A stretch of 19,120 nucleotides of DNA from Brevibacillus sp. (GTDB lineage Bacteria > Bacillota > Bacilli > Brevibacillales > Brevibacillaceae). A program made the translations under genes and the position numbers. This document shows positions 1 through 4,829 of the stretch, piece by piece. Below the pieces are notes generated by a model. That model saw only the letters and a program-made list of their open reading frames with translations. It was not told the DNA's origin and made no database searches. Position 1 is the first letter of the stretch. Each line of letters starts with the position of its first letter. The DNA lies in the NCBI GenBank assembly GCA_029240815.1, contig JARDZO010000083.1, positions 1 to 19,120 of the forward strand, written 5' to 3'.

Positions 1-96
1 TTTTGCTTTGCGCTTTGCGTAGTATATCGTAAACACAAAAGTCAGCACCAGGACGAGAAGCACCAATTCCCCTTCCTGCAAATAGGAATTGTTCAC
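1..96 (-). CDS. Partial membrane protein (N-terminus only)
   Basis: The first 32 codons of a minus-strand gene run off the left edge. The start is a GTG at 96, chosen because an AGAGGTGA Shine-Dalgarno lies about 5 nt upstream and an extended -10 promoter lies further up. The visible peptide begins MNNSYLQEGE, continues with one hydrophobic segment (about residues 11-26, rich in L, V, F) and then turns basic (AKRKAK). This is typical of a membrane anchor with a short outside N-terminus and a cytoplasmic continuation. Too little is visible to name the family, and no function is claimed. It is divergent from glpX. Confidence 0.65.
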   Translation of the reverse strand, partial: MNNSYLQEGELVLLVLVLTFVFTIYYAKRKAK

Positions 97-120
97 GGGG
101 TTCACCTCTTTTCATCCATC

Positions 121-129
121 AGTATACCA
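121..129 (-). promoter_or_regulatory. Extended -10 promoter for the left-edge membrane gene
   Basis: On the minus strand this reads TGGTATACT, a TGn extended -10 element with a TATACT hexamer. No good -35 is seen 17 nt upstream, which an extended -10 can tolerate. Predicted transcription would start near 114, leaving a leader of about 18 nt that holds the AGAGGTGA ribosome site before the GTG at 96. Confidence 0.5.
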
Positions 130-162
130 AATTTGTACGGGCAAACGCGACAGCTTGTACTT

Positions 163-173
163 TATGATACAAT
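163..173 (+). promoter_or_regulatory. Possible glpX promoter -10 region
   Basis: TATGATACAAT offers two overlapping -10-like hexamers (TATGAT and TACAAT) about 45 nt before the glpX start. I could not find a convincing -35 at the right distance, so the call is tentative. Confidence 0.35.
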
Positions 174-216
174 GGTGGGGTGAATTTTTACCGGCATAAG
201 GGAGGAACACACAACA

Positions 217-1191
217 ATGGAACGCGAACTGGCACTGGAAATCGTGCGTGTTACGGAGATGGCTGCGCTTGCTTCCTCTCACTGGATGGGAAGAGGGAAA
301 AAGAACGAGGCTGATGGAGCAGCAACGCATGCGATGCGCGCCATGTTTGATACAATCAACATGCGAGGAACCGTCGTTATCGGCGAAGGTGAGCTAGATG
401 AAGCGCCAATGCTCTACATCGGAGAAAAGCTGGGAAATCCGGACGCAGACGGGCCAGAAGTCGACGTCGCTGTCGATCCCTTGGAAGGAACCACAATCGT
501 TGCCAAAGGACATAACAACGCCATGTCGGTCATTGCCATTGGCGACCGAGGCACCTTGTTGCACGCACCTGACATGTACATGATGAAAATGGCAGTCGGA
601 AAACGTGCGGCTGGGAAAATCAACCTTTATGATCCCGTGGATAAAATGATAGAGGTCGTAGCAGAAGCAAACAACAAGCGGATTTCTGACGTGACTGTGA
701 TCGTTCAGGAACGTGAGCGTCATCAGGCCATTATCGATGCGGTTCGTGAAAAAGGCGCGCGTGTGAAGCTCTTTGGTGACGGTGACGTCGGAGCCGCAAT
801 CGCAGCCTGCTTGCCGCATACCGGAATTGATCTTTTCCTCGGCATCGGCGGAGCACCCGAAGGCGTCATCAGTGCTGCTGCGATCAAATGTCTGGGTGGC
901 GACATGCAAGCCCAGCTCAAACCGCAAAACGATGCTGAACGGGAACGCTGCATCAAGATGGGGCTCGCTAATCCCGAGCAACTCCTCACCCTGAATGACA
1001 TGGTCAAAGGGGAAGATGCTATTTTTTCAGCCACCGGCGTATCGGATGGCGAATTGCTGCAAGGTGTCCGCTATCTCGGCGATGACATGGTTGAGACTCA
1101 TTCGATCGTCATGCGAGCCCAGACCAAAACGATTCGCTTTGTCCGTGCCTTGCACAATGTAGAACACAAACCTAATCTCTTATGGAAGTAG
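217..1191 (+). CDS. glpX: Class II fructose-1,6-bisphosphatase GlpX
   Basis: Cytoplasmic, metal-dependent phosphatase that removes the 1-phosphate of fructose-1,6-bisphosphate in gluconeogenesis; some relatives also act on sedoheptulose-1,7-bisphosphate. The 324-residue length is typical of the GlpX family. The metal-site motifs are visible: GEGELDEAP (about 56-64), DPLEGT (87-92), and the later DGDVGAAI and GIGGAPEGV segments. The ATG at 217 follows an AGGGAGGAA ribosome site at about 199-207. The stop lies 10 nt before the next ATG, so the DUF3055-type gene is probably co-transcribed, and both end at the terminator at 1485. All hallmark motifs are present, so it should be active. Some Bacillales carry more than one GlpX; which paralogue this is cannot be told from the window. 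Confidence 0.96.
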   Translation: MERELALEIVRVTEMAALASSHWMGRGKKNEADGAATHAMRAMFDTINMRGTVVIGEGELDEAPMLYIGEKLGNPDADGPEVDVAVDPLEGTTIVAKGHNNAMSVIAIGDRGTLLHAPDMYMMKMAVGKRAAGKINLYDPVDKMIEVVAEANNKRISDVTVIVQERERHQAIIDAVREKGARVKLFGDGDVGAAIAACLPHTGIDLFLGIGGAPEGVISAAAIKCLGGDMQAQLKPQNDAERERCIKMGLANPEQLLTLNDMVKGEDAIFSATGVSDGELLQGVRYLGDDMVETHSIVMRAQTKTIRFVRALHNVEHKPNLLWK

Positions 1192-1201
1192 AGTGAAACT
1201 C

Positions 1202-1468
1202 ATGTCTGATTTGTTTTACCTGTACGACGATGTCGAGGAAACCAAGACGCGATTCGTCAGCTTTATGGCCGAAGCCACCCGCTTTGACCTCGCCATCACG
1301 ACATCGAACCGTTTTTACGGAAAAAAACTGGTGATCAATATTCAAAACGGTCGTTCAGCGATCATCGGCAAGGATGACTTGGAAGAAGAAGGCTACCTGG
1401 AATTCGCGTACAACCTGAATGAGCAGGAAGCGGAAGAACTGAAATCATTTTTGGAAACGGTTATTTAA
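1202..1468 (+). CDS. DUF3055-type small protein
   Basis: An 88-residue acidic cytoplasmic protein beginning MSDLFYLYDD and ending in a Glu-rich helix (EQEAEELKSFLETVI). From memory it resembles the DUF3055 family of Bacillales, whose members also begin MSxxFxLYDD and share the ARFVSFM-, NxFYGK- and EEEGYLE-like segments. The biochemical function is unknown. I prefer the ATG at 1202 for that similarity. A GTG at 1193 is in frame, and GGAAG at 1184-1188 sits 4 nt before it and 13 nt before the ATG, so the start is not settled. It follows glpX with almost no gap and shares its terminator, suggesting co-expression. No signal peptide, membrane segment or metal motif is visible. Confidence 0.8.
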   Translation: MSDLFYLYDDVEETKTRFVSFMAEATRFDLAITTSNRFYGKKLVINIQNGRSAIIGKDDLEEEGYLEFAYNLNEQEAEELKSFLETVI

Positions 1469-1484
1469 TCACCGGGAAGTAACG

Positions 1485-1517
1485 AAAGGAGGGGCTCAAT
1501 TGCGCCCCTCCTTTTTT
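1485..1517 (+). terminator. Rho-independent terminator of the glpX operon
   Basis: An 8-bp GC-rich stem (GGAGGGGC at 1488-1495 with GCCCCTCC at 1504-1511) is followed by TTTTTT. Flanking AAA/TTT pairs can extend the stem. It begins about 17 nt after the stop of the DUF3055-type gene. Confidence 0.92.
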
Positions 1518-1632
1518 GTGTTTGCACCCCCTCATGGACGTTTGCCTATTTCCTGCCGGACAATGCTCCATACGGGCGAATGCCTCGTATACTGCTACTG
1601 CACCAGACAACGAGAGGAGTGCAAATCGCAAG

Positions 1633-1899
1633 ATGCAACCATATCAATACGACCAACAGCAACAAAATTACTTACCAGAGCAGGGTTATCAAACGATTCC
1701 TGAGGATCAGGCTAATCCTGTCTTTTTCGGTGGAAGACGACGCCCTGAGGTTATAATCATTCCACAACCGTACCCTTATCCCCCTCCTTACCCTTACTAC
1801 TATCCATATCCATATCCATATCCTTACCCCTATTCCCCTTACGGCGGAGGATATGGCGGAGGATTCGGCGGAGGATATGGCGGAGGCTGGGGCTTTTAA
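1633..1899 (+). CDS. YP/GGY-repeat low-complexity protein, possibly spore coat
   Basis: I do not recognise a named family. The likely product has 88 residues, starting at the ATG at 1633; AGGAG at 1615-1619 lies 13 nt upstream, rather far. The same frame is open further upstream (ATG or equivalent near 1516), but that stretch starts inside the preceding terminator and looks non-coding. The N-terminal third is Gln-rich (DQQQQNYLPEQGYQ). Then comes FFGGRRRPEVIIIPQ, a proline-tyrosine tract of alternating YP units, and a glycine tail of four GGG-aromatic units (Y, F, Y, W) ending GF. There is no signal peptide or membrane segment. Tyr/Pro/Gly-rich small proteins are common in Bacillales spore coats and crusts, so a coat role is an inference from composition alone. 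Confidence 0.65.
   Translation: MQPYQYDQQQQNYLPEQGYQTIPEDQANPVFFGGRRRPEVIIIPQPYPYPPPYPYYYPYPYPYPYPYSPYGGGYGGGFGGGYGGGWGF
1801..1824 (+). repeat. TATCCA hexanucleotide tandem repeat
   Basis: Three perfect TATCCA units plus a partial fourth encode alternating Tyr-Pro. The degenerate repeat (TAT/TAC with CCA/CCT/CCC) continues on both sides. Each unit is a multiple of three, so slippage would change tract length without a frameshift. Confidence 0.75.
1843..1890 (+). repeat. Four 12-bp GGCGGAGGnnnn repeats
   Basis: Four head-to-tail 12-bp units at 1843, 1855, 1867 and 1879 each begin GGCGGAGG. The units encode GGGY, GGGF, GGGY and GGGW. Only the last four bases vary (ATAT, ATTC, ATAT, CTGG), so the invariant part is kept at DNA level as well as protein level, which fits recent duplication. 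Confidence 0.85.
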
Positions 1900-1924
1900 A
1901 ACATCTCCCTTCATGCTGATGATG

Positions 1925-1966
1925 AAAATGGCATTCGCCCTCTTTGGAGTGAATGCCATTTTTTAT
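1925..1966 (+). terminator. Terminator of the YP/GGY gene
   Basis: AAAATGGCATTC (1925-1936) pairs with GAATGCCATTTT (1951-1962), forming a 12-bp stem with a 14-nt loop, followed by more T residues. It sits 26 nt after the stop codon. The A/T flanks make it potentially bidirectional. Confidence 0.88.
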
Positions 1967-1989
1967 TTACCGCACAAATAAAGGTAAAG

Positions 1990-2021
1990 AAAACGAGCCC
2001 TTACATGTTGGGCTCGTTTTT
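1990..2021 (-). terminator. Bidirectional terminator, likely for yutD
   Basis: AAAACGAGCCC (1990-2000) pairs with GGGCTCGTTTT (2010-2020) around a 9-nt loop, with T runs on both strands. It lies about 20 bp beyond the yutD stop in that gene's direction, so it most likely ends yutD. It can also act as a second stop for rightward transcripts. Confidence 0.85.
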
Positions 2022-2041
2022 ATCGTCAGTCACGATCGATT

Positions 2042-2674
2042 TTACTTGGGATTTTCATTTCGAGGATTCGATCCAGTGGGCACCTTATCGCGCTCTCTGT
2101 TCGGTCTCATTTGATTGGGGCGGCGATCTTTCCCCTGCTCCCTGCCGTTTTTATCTGGCTTATCCTTGGAAAACTTTGGCTTGTCAGCTCGATCATTTCG
2201 TCCAGAGGAGCGCTCTGCGGATGGACCGTTGTTGCGATCCGCTCGTTCTTGTTTGTTCTGGCGCGGATGGAACCGACGGCGCTCTTTGCGTTCACTGTAA
2301 GAATTGGCATTCTCTTCACGGTTGCTATCCTGCCGTAAATCAATGATCACATCGATTCCCGCATCATCCTGATCACTTTGGCTGTCCTCAGTGCCCAGAT
2401 ATGATTTTACTTTGCGCAGAACGAAATAAGGGCACCCAAAGTTGCAGAATTCATGCAGATACTCATCCAAAGCGGCGATTCGCTGCTCGAACGGCACTTT
2501 ACGGTTGAGGTCTGTATAAAATCCCCGTAGACGAAGCTGTCCATATCCCCAGTCCCCTACGATGTAGTCGTATTTGTCCAGGATATCGCTGTAGCGCTCT
2601 TTGAAAGCTTCCGGGTTCCAGCCATCGCGATTTTCTTCCATGACATCATAAGTACCGGCTTGCGTGCGAATCAA
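2042..2674 (-). CDS. yutD: YutD-family protein with long charged C-terminal tail
   Basis: A DUF1027/YutD-type cytoplasmic protein of unknown biochemical role. I place the start at the TTG at 2674: a perfect AAGGAGG on the minus strand (2683-2689) ends 8 nt before it, and the resulting N-terminus matches where B. subtilis YutD begins, as I recall it. The frame is open further upstream (to 2866), but those ATGs lack ribosome sites. The conserved domain fills about residues 18-92, with KYDYIVGDWGYGQLRLRGFY and the EYLHEFCNFGCPYFVLRKVK segment (Cys77, Cys81). The family is normally about 100 residues; here there are 210. The extra residues (about 97-210) are very polar, rich in R, K, N, D, E and Q, and probably disordered. 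It is divergent from yutC and followed by the terminator at 1990. Confidence 0.88.
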   Translation of the reverse strand: MIRTQAGTYDVMEENRDGWNPEAFKERYSDILDKYDYIVGDWGYGQLRLRGFYTDLNRKVPFEQRIAALDEYLHEFCNFGCPYFVLRKVKSYLGTEDSQSDQDDAGIDVIIDLRQDSNREENANSYSERKERRRFHPRQNKQERADRNNGPSAERSSGRNDRADKPKFSKDKPDKNGREQGKDRRPNQMRPNRERDKVPTGSNPRNENPK

Positions 2675-2682
2675 GTCCGCTT

Positions 2683-2689
2683 CCTCCTT
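2683..2689 (-). promoter_or_regulatory. Strong Shine-Dalgarno that sets a TTG start for yutD
   Basis: The minus strand reads AAGGAGG with 8 nt before TTG (2674-2672). No comparable site precedes the in-frame ATGs at 2710 or 2725, so this site decides the start. Confidence 0.8.
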
Positions 2690-2784
2690 ACACACGTATA
2701 CTACGTCCATCTTACCATATTTCATGCAGCAAGAGATAATATTCCCACGAAAACAGCAGATGTCTGTTGGACATTCTATCGTGT

Positions 2785-2792
2785 AGGGGGTG
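2785..2792 (+). promoter_or_regulatory. Shine-Dalgarno suggesting a CTG start for yutC
   Basis: AGGGGGTG is followed by a 6-nt spacer and CTG AAA AAG ACA. A GTG at 2790 is in frame but lies inside this site and has no ribosome site of its own. A TAG at 2784-2786 blocks any start further upstream. Confidence 0.6.
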
Positions 2793-2798
2793 TTTCCA

Positions 2799-3743
2799 CT
2801 GAAAAAGACATGGTTGTATCCAGCAATCGCAAGTATCGCTCTGTTGGCTTCTGCCTGCACGAACAACGCTGCACCTAATTACACGACGCCAAACCGCACG
2901 ACGACAAACCAAGCCGCTCCTCCCGCCACCAATATTGACGGTATTCATGTCCGCAATTTTGACGGCATGCGTACACGTGGCATTGACGGAATCAACAACG
3001 TTACTGGTACACGAGATGGTATGTACCCTGGCACCAATACCGGCACTAACGCTTACACCAATGGAGTTCGCCCTTACACCGCGTTTCCTGATGGAAATGT
3101 AGGAATGAACGGCATTACCGCTGGCATCAGAGGCATCACAGGTGCAGGTACTGGGACGGGTACTGGAATGACAGGTGCAGGTACCAACGCCGGGATGAAC
3201 CATTCCATCTACCAAAAACGGGCTTGGAACCGTGCAGGAGCTGGTGTCATGCAAACCGGTATGCCACGCATGGGGTACATCCAAACGGACCGCCAGCACA
3301 TGCGTACGGCTAACGCAAACAACGTCTATGTCGATCGCGATGCTTTGGCGCAAGCAGTAGGAAATGTGACCGCGAGTTGCCCTGGGGTACAGCGCTCGAC
3401 TGTCTTGGTTACCGATGAAGAAATCTTTGTCGGTCTGAACACCCAAGGCGGTGACGCGCGTACTGCGAAAAACCAGGCACGGATGAATGCGATGTCGGTA
3501 TCCCCTCGTTACTACAAGGTGTATGTGACCGACAATCAAAATGACATTCAGGAAATCGCACGTGTCGCAGCACGTTCCAGCAATCTGCACAACGCTCGCA
3601 CGCAAGATACAACCAGTGTTGACACGCTGATCAAGCGTATGGGCGGTACAACCGACGGTGAGCAAATGCGTGCCAAACAAGCGGGTACCAGCAAGACAAA
3701 CAATGCAACGACAAAAAGCCATATGGGGACAACCAACCGCTAA
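2799..3743 (+). CDS. yutC: YhcN/YlaJ-family sporulation lipoprotein (YutC-like)
   Basis: A predicted secreted lipoprotein. From the CTG at 2799 it has 314 residues: KK, a hydrophobic signal (WLYPAIASIALLA) and a lipobox LASAC with the lipid-attachment Cys at about residue 20. The GTG at 2790 would add three residues and cannot be excluded. A long Thr/Asn/Gly-rich linker follows (about 21-140), with INGI/GIDG/GITG motifs and a GTG-type run. The folded YhcN/YlaJ-type region (about 175-285) contains NVTASCPGVQRSTVLVTDEEIFVGL and YYKVYVTDNQNDIQEIARVA. Family members sit at forespore membranes and affect spore outgrowth or germination. In B. subtilis yutC lies beside yutD and lipA, as here. Its own terminator lies at 3801. 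Confidence 0.88.
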   Translation: MKKTWLYPAIASIALLASACTNNAAPNYTTPNRTTTNQAAPPATNIDGIHVRNFDGMRTRGIDGINNVTGTRDGMYPGTNTGTNAYTNGVRPYTAFPDGNVGMNGITAGIRGITGAGTGTGTGMTGAGTNAGMNHSIYQKRAWNRAGAGVMQTGMPRMGYIQTDRQHMRTANANNVYVDRDALAQAVGNVTASCPGVQRSTVLVTDEEIFVGLNTQGGDARTAKNQARMNAMSVSPRYYKVYVTDNQNDIQEIARVAARSSNLHNARTQDTTSVDTLIKRMGGTTDGEQMRAKQAGTSKTNNATTKSHMGTTNR

Positions 3744-3762
3744 TCTATAGCATTTCTGTGCG

Positions 3763-3780
3763 AAAAAACCTCGATTGAGG
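3763..3780 (-). terminator. Weak candidate terminator for lipA
   Basis: On the minus strand CCTC AATC GAGG is followed by six T residues. The stem has only 4 bp, so efficiency is doubtful. It is the only U-tract hairpin found downstream of lipA. Confidence 0.35.
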
Positions 3781-3800
3781 CGTGTTCTTGAATGTATAGC

Positions 3801-3843
3801 AACACCCTCCTGTGTGCTTAGCCAGCCGCAGGAGGGTGTTTTT
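3801..3843 (+). terminator. Terminator of yutC
   Basis: AACACCCTCCTG (3801-3812) pairs perfectly with CAGGAGGGTGTT (3829-3840) and runs into TTTTT on the plus strand. The minus-strand side lacks a T run, so it belongs to yutC. Confidence 0.9.
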
Positions 3844-3848
3844 GATGA

Positions 3849-3881
3849 GGCGATTACTGCGCCTTGGCGATTACTGCGCCT
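3849..3881. repeat. Tandem duplication across the lipA stop codon
   Basis: GGCGATTACTGCGCCT occurs at 3849-3864 and again at 3866-3881, one base apart (period 17). The right copy holds the lipA stop codon (TAA on the minus strand, 3873-3871) and its last codons; the left copy lies just beyond the stop. Confidence 0.9.
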
Positions 3882-4758
3882 GAGCAATTGTTTCTTTTGC
3901 TGCACTGGCCTGTTCATGAGCATGGTAGGAGCTGCGAACCAAAGGTCCTGCTTCCACATGGCTAAAACCGCGTTTCATGCCTTCTTCTTTTAATCGCGCA
4001 AACTCATCTGGATGGTAGTAATTTTCTACGTTCAGATGTTTTTTTGTCGGTTGCAGATACTGTCCGATCGTCATGATGTTGACGTCTACAGAGCGCAGAT
4101 CATCCATCGTCTCGATGATTTCCTCGATCGTCTCACCTACACCGATCATCAGGCTGGACTTCGTCGGAATCGTTGGCTGGAATTCCTTTGCCTTTTGCAG
4201 CAAAGCCAACGTCCGGTCGTATTTCGCGCGAGCACGAACTCGATCAGACATGCGACGAACGGCTTCAATATTGTGATTCAAAACGTCTGGGCGTGCATCC
4301 ATTACCACTTTTAACGCATCCCAGTTGCCCATAAAATCAGGAATGAGCACTTCCACTGAAGCGAATGGCAGACGACGACGGATCGCCTTGATCGTCTCTG
4401 CAAAGATCTGGGCGCCACCATCAGCCAAATCATCTCTGGCCACCGAGGTCACGACGACGTGCTTCAGACGCATTTGCTCTGCTGCTTCCGCCACGCGCTC
4501 TGGTTCGGCTACATCGAGTTCGGTCGGAAGTCCCGTCTTCACGGCACAGAAACGACAAGCCCGGGTACATATATCACCCAAAATCATGAAGGTTGCTGTC
4601 CCGCTCGCCCAGCACTCATGTATGTTGGGGCATTTCGCTTCTTCACAAACGGTATGTAGCGTCTTGCTACGCATCGTTTGCTTGAGTTCCTTAAAGCTGG
4701 CTAGTTCGGATCCTGAAACAAGGTTGATCTTGAGCCACTCCGGCTTTCTTTGCGTCAT
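3871..4758 (-). CDS. lipA: Lipoyl synthase LipA
   Basis: A radical-SAM enzyme that inserts two sulfurs into protein-bound octanoyl groups to form lipoyl cofactors for the pyruvate and 2-oxoglutarate dehydrogenases and the glycine cleavage system. Both cluster motifs are intact. The auxiliary cluster is [12 protein letters not shown] (Cys38, 43, 49) and the radical-SAM cluster is CTRACRFC (Cys64, 68, 71). The C-terminal RSSYHAHEQ segment holds the conserved RSSY serine. At 295 residues the length is normal. I choose the ATG at 4758 because GAGGAG lies 8 nt upstream; the in-frame GTG at 4767 overlaps that site. A sigma-A promoter is visible at 4793-4821. Position beside yutC/yutD matches the B. 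subtilis neighbourhood. Confidence 0.97.
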   Translation of the reverse strand: MTQRKPEWLKINLVSGSELASFKELKQTMRSKTLHTVCEEAKCPNIHECWASGTATFMILGDICTRACRFCAVKTGLPTELDVAEPERVAEAAEQMRLKHVVVTSVARDDLADGGAQIFAETIKAIRRRLPFASVEVLIPDFMGNWDALKVVMDARPDVLNHNIEAVRRMSDRVRARAKYDRTLALLQKAKEFQPTIPTKSSLMIGVGETIEEIIETMDDLRSVDVNIMTIGQYLQPTKKHLNVENYYHPDEFARLKEEGMKRGFSHVEAGPLVRSSYHAHEQASAAKETIAQAQ

Positions 4759-4792
4759 AGGGCTCACTCCTCATGTGACTTGGTCAATCTCC

Positions 4793-4821
4793 ATTATAGA
4801 GCTTGGATTTCTGGGGGGCAA
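4793..4821 (-). promoter_or_regulatory. Sigma-A promoter of lipA
   Basis: The minus strand reads TTGCCC (4821-4816), a 17-nt spacer, and a perfect TATAAT (4798-4793), about 35 nt before the lipA start. It begins just past the yhaN stop, so lipA does not depend on the yhaO-yhaN transcript. Confidence 0.82.
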
Positions 4822-4829
4822 CCTCTTTC

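Noticed and set aside
394..981. Minus-strand frame of 195 codons opposite glpX
   Set aside because: Shadow of GlpX; His/Cys-rich with no ribosome site.
2005..2346. Plus-strand frame opposite yutD beginning MLGSFLSS
   Set aside because: It starts inside a terminator hairpin, has no ribosome site, and mirrors the charged tail of YutD.
2772..2778. CATTCTA as a sigma-G -10 for yutC
   Set aside because: No matching -35 element at 17-18 nt upstream, and it leaves almost no leader before the ribosome site.
3138..3184. Repeated ACAGGTGCAGGTAC in yutC (3138-3151 and 3171-3184)
   Set aside because: Two copies only, within a Gly/Thr-rich linker; explained by the low-complexity coding sequence.
2712..3959. 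A 415-codon open frame on the minus strand opposite yutC
   Set aside because: Rich in Cys, His and Arg with no domain logic, it is antisense to a well-supported lipoprotein and would cross two terminators. It is open only because of the GC pattern of the sense gene.
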